A stretch of 34,908 bases of DNA from Micromonospora andamanensis (GTDB taxonomy: Bacteria; Actinomycetota; Actinomycetes; Mycobacteriales; Micromonosporaceae), in the NCBI RefSeq assembly GCF_016863495.1, contig NZ_BOOZ01000061.1, positions 1 to 34,908 on the forward strand, read 5' to 3'. Below are positions 1-9,100 of the stretch, one piece after another. The notes under the pieces are model-generated. The model saw only the letters and a program-made list of their open reading frames with translations. It did no database searches and was not told where the DNA came from. The position numbers were made by a program, and so were the translations under genes. Numbering within the stretch: position 1 is the first letter of the stretch; the number at the start of each line of letters is the position of its first letter.

Positions 1-831
1 GGGGCCTCGTCTGAGGACCAGTACGTCCTCGTGGGCGATGAGGTGCACGGGCAGTCCTTCGGCCCTTGACCTGCGTACGGATATGAGCCCGAACATCGAC
101 GCACGGTGCACGATCTGTCCGTCTCGGACGGCGGCGAGCATCGCCGCGCACCGCTGCACCGGGATCAGCCCCACCGACCGGGCGACAGCGAGCAGTTCGC
201 CGGGCAGGTCGATGAAGTCGTCCCGCTGGCGGCGTACCGGTCGGCAAGTGATGATCACGATCCCGCCGGGACGCAGCAGCGGGTAGCTGGCGGCCAGGAT
301 TGAGGCGAACCCGTCGAGCAATCGGAACCATCCGCCGTAGGCCAGGTTGCCGCGCTCCCGGTCCCCGTACTGGTGGTACCGCTTACGTACCCCGGTACTC
401 GTGACCCGCACGAGACCGTGGGTCCCACGCCCGTACGGCGGCGAGGTGAGCAGAAGTCCCACCCGGCCGACCGCGGACGCGGGCACCAGATCGAGCAACC
501 TGGTGGCGTCGCCGGTGAGCACCTGCGCCGCCCCGGACGCGTCCTTCGACGCGGCGAAGGCGACGTTGGCCTCGGCCATGGCGGTGTAGCGGCGCTCGAT
601 GTCGATCCCGATCCCCTGCCGACCAAGGTGCATAGCCTCGACGAGAGTGGTACCGGACCCGCACATCGGGTCGAACACCAGATCGCCTGGGGCGGTGTAC
701 GAGCTGATCGCGTGGGCGGCCAGGTGCGGAAGCATCTTGGCTGGATGGCTGGAGGTTTCCGGGACGTAGCGGCCTCTGCGCTGGTCACGGGCAGGTATCT
801 GGCAGGTCAACCAGACCGAGGTGACCGGCAT
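1..831 (-). CDS. DNA methyltransferase, TRM11/N4-N6 type (3' end cut by window)
   Basis: The 277 visible codons run to the window edge with no stop, so the C-terminus is missing. The SAM-binding motif I DPMCGSGTT lies at about residues 54-62 and the catalytic motif IV TSPPY at 129-133. This order, with motif I first and target recognition after, is typical of amino-methyltransferases acting on exocyclic N of adenine or cytosine and of the related TRM11 family. An HPAKMLPHL segment before motif I resembles motif X. The ATG at 831 sits four bases after the stop of the upstream degenerate methyltransferase-like gene, so the two are probably co-translated. The product likely methylates DNA of the mobile element or host; an RNA substrate cannot be excluded. 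No restriction endonuclease is visible beside it. Family call is firm; specificity is unknown. Confidence 0.85.
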   Translation of the reverse strand, partial: MPVTSVWLTCQIPARDQRRGRYVPETSSHPAKMLPHLAAHAISSYTAPGDLVFDPMCGSGTTLVEAMHLGRQGIGIDIERRYTAMAEANVAFAASKDASGAAQVLTGDATRLLDLVPASAVGRVGLLLTSPPYGRGTHGLVRVTSTGVRKRYHQYGDRERGNLAYGGWFRLLDGFASILAASYPLLRPGGIVIITCRPVRRQRDDFIDLPGELLAVARSVGLIPVQRCAAMLAAVRDGQIVHRASMFGLISVRRSRAEGLPVHLIAHEDVLVLRRGP

Positions 832-835
832 GGAC

Positions 836-1414
836 TCAACCATCGGCGCCCCCGGCCTCCGTGCTGCGACTCAGGATCAGCACGTCGGTATGAATGTCGA
901 GCTGTGTCTGCTGGCCACGTCGAGGCGGTCGGTCGGCCGCCACGATGTGCTGCAGGTACGCCAGCCCGGCCCGCTTCGCGGCGATGACCACGTCGACCGG
1001 CAGGACGACGTCGCCGTGCGGCAGCAGCACCGCCACGCAGCCGCCGGTCACAAGGCTTTCCCGGCAGCGGAGAAAGAAGTCCACCGGCGAGGCGGTGTCG
1101 GCGAGCGGCCAGCCGGTGACGATCAGGGTCGCCGCCTCCCGGCCCCAGCCGACCTGCCGAGGCGCATGCAGGTGGCTGCGGCGGCGGGCGGCGATGACCG
1201 CGCGGGCCAACTGCGGCCCGCCGGCCAGGTCGATGATCAGATCGGACGGGTGGGTGAGGTTGTGGACCAGCCGCACGCCCATCGCGTTGGACATGGTCTC
1301 GCCCCTGGCGGGGGCGGGGACCGGCCAGACGGTGATCGGCACGGGCGGGTCGCCGGGCACCACATCCCCCACAGGGATTGGCGCGCGGCGCGGGTTTCTT
1401 TCGGTCATAGGCAC
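836..1414 (-). CDS. Degenerate methyltransferase-like protein (pseudo-MTase partner)
   Basis: This 192-residue protein has the outline of the methyltransferase encoded just downstream but lacks its catalytic motifs. Where motif I should be it reads DLAGGPQLARA (about residue 62). Where TSPPY should be it reads TGWPL (about 100-104). The C-terminal strand DVLILSR matches DVLVLRR of the neighbour. I infer a Rossmann-like fold without normal SAM chemistry, possibly a regulatory or DNA-binding partner in a heterodimer. The start is GTG at 1414, with a G-rich stretch seven bases upstream; an in-frame ATG at 1408 is the alternative. It is first in a leftward operon and faces a region dense in CTGACAG motifs. 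The paralogy is read from motif positions by eye and is not proven. Confidence 0.7.
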   Translation of the reverse strand: MPMTERNPRRAPIPVGDVVPGDPPVPITVWPVPAPARGETMSNAMGVRLVHNLTHPSDLIIDLAGGPQLARAVIAARRRSHLHAPRQVGWGREAATLIVTGWPLADTASPVDFFLRCRESLVTGGCVAVLLPHGDVVLPVDVVIAAKRAGLAYLQHIVAADRPPRRGQQTQLDIHTDVLILSRSTEAGGADG

Positions 1415-1458
1415 GGTGGCCCCCGGACCGGCGGGCGTACTGACGATCCCCAGTGCGC

Positions 1459-1620
1459 CGCTGACAGGCCGATCGAACCCACCCCGCCCCTGACAGAACC
1501 CGTCACCCCGGCCGCCTGACAGCCTCCCTGGCCGGGCGTGCGGGTCGTCCTGACAGGTCGGAACCTGACAGGACCGGACACCACCTGCCCCGGTCTGACA
1601 AGCGCCTCTGGTGTCAGGTC
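1459..1620. promoter_or_regulatory. Divergent control region with seven CTGACAG-type motifs
   Basis: The gap between the leftward methyltransferase operon and the rightward sigma-like gene contains CTGACAG at 1461, 1490, 1516, 1550 and 1565, CTGACAA at 1595 and an inverted copy (GGTGTCAGG) at 1610. Two of these are full CCTGACAGG sites (1549 and 1564), arranged as 15-bp tandem units. The extended motif CCTG(A/T)CAGG is a near-perfect palindrome, as expected for a dimeric repressor's operator. TGACAG also resembles a -35 hexamer, so promoter elements are an alternative explanation. The same motif recurs before the pilin operon, the replication-relaxation gene and the first accessory gene. Confidence 0.7.
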
Positions 1621-1690
1621 GAGCTGTCCCAATCGGTGCTCACGGAGCCTTCGCACAAGGCGACGCGCTCCACGTCGAGGGGACATCACC

Positions 1691-2464
1691 ATGGCAACCA
1701 TCAGCCGCACAAGGACTACCGACACGGCACTGACCACCGCCGAGAAGGCATTCGAGCTGCTGACGTGCGAACCCGCGCCGCTGGTGTTCGACGCACGGCC
1801 GGTGCCGGGCCTGCCGGACACCACGATGCCGCTGAACAAGCTACGCCAACTGCTCATATTCGAGCTCTACGACAGCACCACCACAGACGAGCTGTGGCGG
1901 CAACTCGCCCAGCACGCCCGCGAATGGGGACCCGCCTGGGTCGTCGGCGCGATCGGTGTAGCGCTGCCCGCGTTAACGCACCTCGCGGCGAAGATCAGCC
2001 GCGGCTGCGCTCGGCACGCCGACGACGTGGACTCCGAAGTCCTCGCCGGTTTCCTCCACGCCCTGCGCACGGCAGACCTCGCCCCACCCCGACTGTGGCT
2101 GCGGCTGTGCTGGGCGGCCTATCGTGCAGGCGTCGCGGTCGTCAAGGCAGACGACAGCGAGGAACTGCCGCCCGACCTGTCCAGCGGGTCACGCTCACCA
2201 CGCATGCCCTACGGGCACCCAGACCTGCTGCTCGGCCGAGCAGCCGCCACCGGCATGATCACCACCGAAGCCGCCGAACTGATCAGCGCGACCCGATTCG
2301 GCGACGCCCTGATCGAGCACCTGGCCGCCGAACAAGGCGTCACCGCCTCGGCCCTGCGCATGCGCAGAAGACGAGCCGAGCGCATCGTGGCCACCGCCAT
2401 CACGCGCGGCGACCTCTCCGGCCCGATCCACCCGTCCAGCCCCCGCGAAGGCATGGCGGCCTAG
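1691..2464 (+). CDS. Sigma-factor-like HTH protein of a mobile element
   Basis: This 257-residue protein was not matched to a characterised family. An internal helical stretch (GPAWVVGAIGVALPALTHL, about 80-98) followed by an alpha-helical domain and a basic C-terminal HTH-like segment (about 195-235, ending in ALRMRRRRAERIV) recalls the region 2 / region 4 layout of sigma-70-like proteins common on actinobacterial mobile elements. The ATG at 1691 is preceded by a clear GAGGGGA ribosome site; an upstream in-frame extension from 1538 runs through the operator array and is unlikely to be coding. It is transcribed divergently from the methyltransferase pair and ends 72 nt before a strong hairpin. 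I infer a transcriptional regulator of the transfer genes. Confidence 0.65.
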   Translation: MATISRTRTTDTALTTAEKAFELLTCEPAPLVFDARPVPGLPDTTMPLNKLRQLLIFELYDSTTTDELWRQLAQHAREWGPAWVVGAIGVALPALTHLAAKISRGCARHADDVDSEVLAGFLHALRTADLAPPRLWLRLCWAAYRAGVAVVKADDSEELPPDLSSGSRSPRMPYGHPDLLLGRAAATGMITTEAAELISATRFGDALIEHLAAEQGVTASALRMRRRRAERIVATAITRGDLSGPIHPSSPREGMAA

Positions 2465-2535
2465 CAACGCACCACTCTTGATCTGCAGGAAGCCGCCCCG
2501 GCTTTCGCCAGGGGCGAGTTCGATCTACGTCCGGC

Positions 2536-2563
2536 GACCCGCCGCCTGACCTGGCGGCGGGTC
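2536..2563 (+). terminator. Perfect 11-bp hairpin after the sigma-like gene
   Basis: GACCCGCCGCC, a six-base loop, then GGCGGCGGGTC. No U-tract follows, as is usual for actinobacterial hairpin terminators. It lies about 70 nt after the stop at 2464 and before the ECF sigma operon, so transcription termination is the likely role. Confidence 0.6.
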
Positions 2564-2757
2564 GGGTCGGTGACGTTGGGTGACGCGGGTTGCTGAACCC
2601 ACTGCCTCCTCGGCGCGCGGAGTAGCCGATGAGCGGATGCCCGTGAGACGTCTGGGTGGCACCATCGCCCCGCGCATACCTAGGGAGAAAAGGTTGGCGG
2701 GGTTCCCTCCGTGGTCGCCCACCTCGGCGTCTGTGTAGATGAGGGGGCAAGCCGTTG

Positions 2758-3282
2758 ATGGATGAGGACCGGGCTCGGGCCGGTTTCGCAGAGTTCGTAC
2801 GGGCGGAGAACGCCGCGTCGACTCGATTCGCGTACCTGCTCACTGGCGATCGGCACCACGCCGAAGATCTGGTTCAAGTGGCCCTGGCCCGGGTCGCGAT
2901 CCGGTGGGAGCGGCTCGACGACCCTGGCGCCTACCTGCGTCGAGTGTTGTATACCCAGGCGGCTAGTTGGTGGCGGCGGCGGCGGGCGCGCCCGCCGGAA
3001 CAGCTTGACGGGTTCGTGCCAGAGCGTCCAGCGGGTCCCGAGGATGACACTGACTTGCGGGTGGTGCTGCGTGCGGCGCTGGCTCGGTTGACCGTGCGGC
3101 AGCGGGCGGTGCTGGTGTTGCGTTACTACGAGGACCGCACCGAGGCAGAGACCGCCGAGTTGCTCGGCTGCCGGGTCGGCACGGTCAAGAGCCAGACGCG
3201 GCACGCCCTCGGCCGGTTGCGCGCCCTCGCCCCCGAGTTGGCCGAGCTCGTCGGCCCGGCCCCACAGGAGGTGACACGATGA
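2758..3282 (+). CDS. SigE-family ECF RNA polymerase sigma factor
   Basis: The 174-residue protein has the two-domain ECF layout. Region 2 lies at about residues 8-75 (FAYLLTGDRHHAEDLVQVAL, then DPGAYLRRVL) and region 4 at about 105-160 (LTVRQRAVLVLRYYEDRTEAE, then GTVKSQTRHAL recognition helix). The FVRAENAASTRFAYLLTGD start is typical of the actinobacterial SigE subfamily. Chosen start is ATG 2758 with GAGGGGGC about nine bases upstream; TTG at 2755 is less likely. Its stop overlaps the next ATG (ATGA at 3279), indicating translational coupling to a membrane protein that probably acts as its anti-sigma factor. The target regulon cannot be read from the window. Confidence 0.92.
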   Translation: MDEDRARAGFAEFVRAENAASTRFAYLLTGDRHHAEDLVQVALARVAIRWERLDDPGAYLRRVLYTQAASWWRRRRARPPEQLDGFVPERPAGPEDDTDLRVVLRAALARLTVRQRAVLVLRYYEDRTEAETAELLGCRVGTVKSQTRHALGRLRALAPELAELVGPAPQEVTR

Positions 3283-4664
3283 CCAGCCGACTCAGTGAGG
3301 CGCTGCACGGCCTCGCCGACGGCGTGCCGGCGGCCGCCGTACCCGACGAGCTCTTCGACCGGGCGCGTGCCCGGCGTCGACATCGTCGGGCTGCCACGGC
3401 CGGGATGCTCGCGGTCCTGGTGCTGCTGCTCGGCGCGGGATACGCGCTGCGCCCGGGCCCCGTCCGGTGGCCCGCGACGGCCGACTCCACCGCTCCCGGC
3501 CTGCCCACCCGGTTGGTCGATCCGCCGCTGCGCACCGCGACCGTGGGACGGTCGGCACCCGGCGCGGCGGCGATGCTCTTCGGCGGCCCGGCAGTACGGG
3601 ACGACTGGAAGGAAAACAGGATGGCAGTGGTGGCCGCAGACACGGACCGCTATCGTGCCCTCGCGCCTGCGCAGCGTCAAATCGCCGGGTTTGAGGCTTT
3701 ACTTTCACCAGACGGACGGTACGTTTGGGCTGGCGGATTGCTGTATGACTTGACGTCCGGCCGGTCGGCCCCGGCTGGCATGGACGGTTACCCGCTCGCC
3801 TTTGCGCCCGACGGCAAGCGCCTCGCCTACGCCGAACACGACACTTTCACCCCGCCGAACACCTACGCCACGCCGTACGTCGGGCTGTACGACCGGGACC
3901 GCCACACCGACGTGTTGCGGATGCGGGTGGGCAGCGCCTGGGTGGCACCCGGACAAGCAGCGGTGTCACCAGACGGTGGCGAGCTGGCGGTGCAGGTGCG
4001 CGACGAGGTGTGGTTGACCCGAGTCGTCGACGCGGAACCCGACGGCACCGTCGGGCCGTATCGGAAGCTGCCGCTCCACGGCGGCCGGCTACCCGGGGCC
4101 GGTTCCTGGCTGCCGGACGGGCGGTCGGTGGCCACTCTGACCCGCTCTACCTGCACAGACTGCCCGGTGCCGTCGTACCCGCGAACCTGGCGGCTAGAGA
4201 CCCGAACCGTGGCCGACGGCACGCTGGTTCCCGGGCCCGCCTTTCCCGACCTGCGCTCCACCACGTACGTCCACCTCGTCGGCTGGCGCTCGGCCGACGA
4301 AGCGGTCGCGCTGGTCGGTGTGCCCGGCCCGGCGGCGGTGGACTACCCGGAAACCCACGACATCGCCACCAGCCCATACCAGGAACACGGCACGGCGTCG
4401 GTCCAGCTGATGCTGCTACGTCGAGGCGCGACCTCACCCGAGGTGCTCTTCCGCACCCCGGCCGGGGTAACCGAGCTGACGGTCGCCGCCAGCCTCGCCA
4501 TCGACGGCACCGTACGCGAGTCCGGCCGACCCGACTTCGGTCCACCACCGATGTGGCTTGTCGCGGCAGGAGCAATCCTCACCGCAATCGCGGGCGCCGC
4601 AATTCAATCAGTCGTGGCGTACCTACGCCGCAACAGACGACGAGGAGTCAGCGGCCGCAAGTGA
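3279..4664 (+). CDS. Membrane-anchored beta-propeller protein, probable anti-sigma partner
   Basis: The 461-residue protein begins with a short cytoplasmic region (MTSRLSEALHGLADGVP, then a basic ARARRRHRRA stretch), followed by a transmembrane helix at about residues 41-58. A long extracytoplasmic part has TolB/WD40-like blade motifs such as LLSPDGRYVWAGG, FAPDGKRLAYAE, VSPDGGELAVQV and WLPDGRSVATL. A second hydrophobic helix lies near residues 425-448, followed by a basic tail. It overlaps the ECF sigma gene by four bases. Coupling plus this topology suggests it controls the sigma factor in response to an envelope signal. The N-terminus lacks a recognisable zinc-binding anti-sigma HxxxCxxC motif, so the anti-sigma role rests on context. 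Confidence 0.75.
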   Translation: MTSRLSEALHGLADGVPAAAVPDELFDRARARRRHRRAATAGMLAVLVLLLGAGYALRPGPVRWPATADSTAPGLPTRLVDPPLRTATVGRSAPGAAAMLFGGPAVRDDWKENRMAVVAADTDRYRALAPAQRQIAGFEALLSPDGRYVWAGGLLYDLTSGRSAPAGMDGYPLAFAPDGKRLAYAEHDTFTPPNTYATPYVGLYDRDRHTDVLRMRVGSAWVAPGQAAVSPDGGELAVQVRDEVWLTRVVDAEPDGTVGPYRKLPLHGGRLPGAGSWLPDGRSVATLTRSTCTDCPVPSYPRTWRLETRTVADGTLVPGPAFPDLRSTTYVHLVGWRSADEAVALVGVPGPAAVDYPETHDIATSPYQEHGTASVQLMLLRRGATSPEVLFRTPAGVTELTVAASLAIDGTVRESGRPDFGPPPMWLVAAGAILTAIAGAAIQSVVAYLRRNRRRGVSGRK

Positions 4665-5210
4665 GATCATCGGTCGCGACAGGTCCCACCGGGCACCCCG
4701 CACATCGTCACTAGAACCCCCGACACACGTCGCGCCCTGAAGGCGCGCCCACGGCATCATGCTCAGCCGGATCCAGCACGCTCAACCAGCCGCCCGAGGT
4801 GACACGGCTCGGCAGCCATCAACAAGATCAGGTGCACGGACTTGCCGCGAGCCGCGCGCTACGCAGCGTCCCGCCGAGCCGGCCCGGGTTCCGTCCGGAC
4901 GTGCCGATGAGCGGATGTGGCGGTGGTGAGCGGCGGAGGTGGTCGTGGTGGCATTGCCGATCAGCTGGCCAGCTTCTCGGAGACCCGCGTACCCGACTGA
5001 GCCCATGCAGGATCAGCGCGCACACGGGTGCCGAATTAAAGGGCAGGCTTACGGTGGCTGCGCACATTCGCAGCGGGCGTTTCCAAGGTCATTCGGTGGC
5101 CGAAATGCGGATCATTGTCACTGGCGCGCCCGGCTAGGCCGCCGCCCACGGTCGGCCCGCACCACTGCCGCGCAGCGCTTAACGATCCGCAGGTGAGACA
5201 GTACCGAACG
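4665..5210. other. Gene-free stretch of about 550 bases between convergent genes
   Basis: No credible gene was found on either strand. A weak six-base-pair hairpin (CGCGCC/GGCGCG, 4731-4747) 67 nt after the propeller gene may act as a terminator. A 15-base motif at 4903-4917 repeats one found upstream of the sigma gene at 2625-2639. The remaining open frames look like composition-driven noise. Confidence 0.5.
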
Positions 5211-6035
5211 CTACTCAGCCCCATCCTTGAGGCCGAGCCTCATTCGCGCTTGGGTCCTTACCTCTGGACTCTTGTCTTCAGTAAGGATCCGAAGGAATCG
5301 ATGAGGAGTTTGGGGCGTGGTGGCCAGCCACCACCGAACGTTGACAGACCGGTCATGCACAAGCTCTTCGAGGCTTTCTTCCGCTAGCTCGACGGATTGC
5401 ACGAGTGCCCATCGGACCGATGCCGCCTTGTCGCGAGCAAGCCGTCGCCGTTGCTCTTGGGTGGTCAATGGGTTCAGCGCCGCCTTTGCCCGCACTTTGG
5501 GCTCAGGGTCCGACACAAGAGCGGCCAAGATCTGCGGATCGACTGTGGTTTCTGCCATGCCACCGCGGACCGCGACGGAGGGGTCCCTGAGGAGAGTGGT
5601 TTTGATGTCTTCCTCGATCGACTGGGATTCAGCGAGCAGGCGGCGGATATCCTCGTCGGAGGATCGGCAGATCATCTCGTGTACGTAGCGGTCAGCACGC
5701 GGGTTCACGAGGACCGCGTAGCGGACGTCGAAGCTTGGGTCGTCAACCAGGCCAGCAAGGACTGCCGGCGGACAAGTTGGATTTTCGGCAAGAGCTTGAC
5801 GGACTTTGTTGTTCGGATCAGCCGCAAGGCCATGGAGTAGGTGCTCCGGAAGGTCGAGGCGGCCGGCCACAGCACACTTGACTTTCGAGTTCGGGTCGTT
5901 GGCGAGGAGTTCGATGACTTCCTGGCTCGTGGCGGCGTCACGCGCAAGTTCAATTCGAAGAACAGCCCTGCCGGGAAGCGCAGGCCCAACAGTGGGCTCG
6001 CTCGCTTCGGTCCGACTCGCCGATTTGGGGTCCAT
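5211..6035 (-). CDS. Leucine-rich-variant (LRV/HEAT-like) repeat protein, probable RHS immunity
   Basis: The 274-residue protein is built from about nine repeats of roughly 26 residues with the pattern L..DP...VR.A.A.NP..P...L. This is the signature of the leucine-rich repeat variant family, an all-helical solenoid usually used for protein binding. There is no signal peptide. I prefer the ATG at 6035, which has AAAGGA seven bases upstream, over an in-frame GTG at 6092 that would add 19 residues. It lies directly after the RHS toxin gene on the same strand, the standard place for a cognate immunity protein, so I infer that it binds and neutralises the GIY-YIG-like tip. Other LRV functions are possible. 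Confidence 0.75.
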   Translation of the reverse strand: MDPKSASRTEASEPTVGPALPGRAVLRIELARDAATSQEVIELLANDPNSKVKCAVAGRLDLPEHLLHGLAADPNNKVRQALAENPTCPPAVLAGLVDDPSFDVRYAVLVNPRADRYVHEMICRSSDEDIRRLLAESQSIEEDIKTTLLRDPSVAVRGGMAETTVDPQILAALVSDPEPKVRAKAALNPLTTQEQRRRLARDKAASVRWALVQSVELAEESLEELVHDRSVNVRWWLATTPQTPHRFLRILTEDKSPEVRTQARMRLGLKDGAE

Positions 6036-6114
6036 TTCAGATCCTTTGAAGATGTGCTGTGGTGCCGGATCGCTGGTGTTCACCGGCACCACAGCATCAA
6101 GGTTTGGTCGAGAA

Positions 6115-9100
6115 CTATCGACAACTGCCGTATTGGCCAGGCGGGCAGTGCTTGTGCTGATAAACGTAGACGGTGATCAACGCCGCCTCCCAAAGTCGAG
6201 CCTTGAAGTATCCTGTGACATTTTCCTTAACCCAGGTATAGCCGCACGCAGAGTATGATGAATAATACTTGCTACATTTGTCGAGCTGCTCCTTGGGTCT
6301 ACCCGCTCCGTTTTTCGTGATACCGTACTTCCAAATCGCCCCCGTTCGCAAGTTGAAGATCTTGTAAACTTTGTACTTGGTGTTCTTGTTCTTCTTCGCA
6401 GTCTTTGAATTTTTGCTCGGCCATGGGACCTTTACCTTGGTCTTTGGCACAGTAACCGTGCAGCCAACAACGGCACACACCGTGATGAATGCAGCCATGA
6501 AACCTATGACTGCCGCGGCGGCTGCAAGGGCGCCCCCGCCGAGGACGGCAGCCGGAATAGCGATCCCTACCTGGCCGTCGATGTCGAGGCCGTTGATCGG
6601 GTCAACTGGATAGGTGTAGGGGTTGGAATTCCCTCCGTAAACTCGGTCAGGTTGAAGGAAACGTCCTGTTGTGGGGTTGTAAAGCCGCACGCCCATCAGC
6701 ACCATACCTGCGGATGGATCGGTTGCTCGCCCAGTGGCACCAAGCCACGCATAACGATCTTCGCTGGTTACGCTGGTTACGCTGGTGTGTGGTGCTCCAT
6801 ATTCGTCGTAACTGCGCACGGTGGTCAGACCCGGATCGTTGCCATTTACCGTTGCGACGATATCGCCATGCAGGTTGGCGATCTGCCAGTTGAGAGCAGA
6901 GTCCACGCTGTTCCAAATGGCGGACATGCCACTCAGAGTGTGCACCGGACGGGTGACACCGCTGGTCCCCACCTGCGTCCATGCCGGGACGTCACTGTCG
7001 TCGGCGTAGTGGTGAGTCGACGTTGCAGGTGACCCGCCGGCGCTGTCGACCCACGATCGGACTCGATCGCTGTCCACGTCGAGGTTGTAGCTGGTGGTGC
7101 GGCCGTGCTGCGTGATGCTCTTGACGAGATCGTTTATGTAGTAGTCAATCGTGATGTCGCCGTTGATGGGATGGGCCGAGTCGCGACCGGGAACCTGGAC
7201 GGTGCGGCCAAGGTCGTCGTAGAGGTACTCAGAGGTGTCTACTCGACCGGCGTTGTCGTAGGTCCAGGTCTGAGCGGTGGTCGTCGTCGTCAACTGGCAC
7301 GGCGAGCCCGCGGGGGCAACGTACGTCTGCTGCGAGGTGCGGTTACTGGCCTCGTCGAACTCGTAGGCGCGTGAGGTGCATGTCCCGGAGATCGTTTCCC
7401 TGGTTTGGACGAGACGGTTGCTGGGGTCATAGGTGTAGGCCCGGTCACCGAAGGTGCTGCTGGTCCACTGGCGCTGGCCGTGGATGGTGTAACCGCTGTT
7501 CTCCACAAAGAGGGTGCAGTCGGCCTGGCCGCATCCTGGGCGGGAGTAGGAGTGGGAGATCGGCGAGCCGACCTCGTTGTAGATGCGGCTTACGACAATG
7601 CCGTTGGGCCATGACTCGGATGCTAATCCGCCGTCGGCGTCATATGTGGCAGTGAAGGTTCCGGCCTGGCTATCGGTGACAGCGGTGGGAAGGGCTCGGC
7701 GTTCCGTGCCACCGTCGTAACTGAAGGTTCGGGTGCCCTTTCCGTCACTCATCGTCACGACGCGGCCGAGCGAGTCGTACGTAGTGGTTGAGGTGTTGCC
7801 GTCGGCGTCCGTGTATGAGGTCAACTGACCGAGGCTGTCATAAGATCGATGGATCTCAGCGACGACGGTGCCGGTGCCTTCCATCGCCTGCGTGCGGATG
7901 AGGTTCCCGCTTGCTTGATCGTAGATATTGCGACGCTTCTCGACCGCGGCACCGACGCCACCCGTGAGGCTCGTGTCAACGGCACGCCCGGCCGTGTCGT
8001 AGGTCACAGTAGTGGTGCGCACGGTTCCCGTACTGTTGATCTCTTCGACAAGGCGCGGCTGATGGTAGTAGTCGTAGGTGGTAACTGTGGCGAGGAGCTC
8101 GGGTCCACTTTCTGCAGCGCCGCCGGCGTGGATACGGCATTGCAACCCGGCCCACTCGGGTCGGCCACCGCATTCGGTGTGCTGTGCGTTAGGCGCGTTG
8201 GTGTAGTAGACAGCGATACGGGTCGCTGGCGTCGTGTCGCTGCCACCACCGGCTGGTGCTGTTTTCGCGACCACGCGGCCTGCCGTGTCGTAGCTGGCTC
8301 GCGTCGTCAAGCTGAGCCCGTCAGGATCGATCGTTGTCACGGTCGGCACCCGTAGGGCCCAGTCGTAGTTGGTGGTGGTGGTATGGATGTCCTCATCGAT
8401 GGTCTGGCCGTTGCGCACATAGCTGATCGAGGTACGGGTCGTGGTGGCCAGGTTGAAGGGGCCGCCTTCCTCCGGGGCGCCTTCGTCGTAGCTGTAGCGG
8501 ATGTGTGCCCTGCCTCGGACGACTGTTCCGGATTCTGACAGTGTCACCTCGTGTTCCGGATTGAACGTCTCCAGCAGCAGCTGACCGTTTGAGGAATAGA
8601 CGTTCTCCGTTGACAGGGTCACCGCACGTTGCGCCTCGGCGAGGGGTGTGTCGGAGTGGGATGCGTCGAGGGCACGAGCGCGGTTCCCGGCGTCGAGCTC
8701 CCGCACGTTGTTGCCGTAGCGGTCGTACCACGTGGTGTGGAGGTAACCGCCAGGCTGTGTGACGTTGACTTCACGGGCGTTGGCGTCGAGGTACGTGACC
8801 GTCGCTCGCTCGTAGGAACTGGGGAGTGTGCCTGTGGTTGGGTCGCCGTCGGGTATCTGGTTGGGGGGAAATACCGCAGTGGCGTCAGTTGGAGCCTCGG
8901 TTTGACCCCACCGTGCGGTCTGTGCCGGAGAAAGGTCGTGTGGTGCGGCGCTGCCGGAGACGGGAACTTGGTAGACGACTGTTTCGACTGCCGTGCCCGC
9001 GGAGAGGGCAGAGCGGGTGACCTTGTGCAACCGGCCGCCGCCCGGGTCACCGGGAATGGTGGTGTAGGAGAACTGCCAGGTCTGCTGGGCAGGGGCGGTC

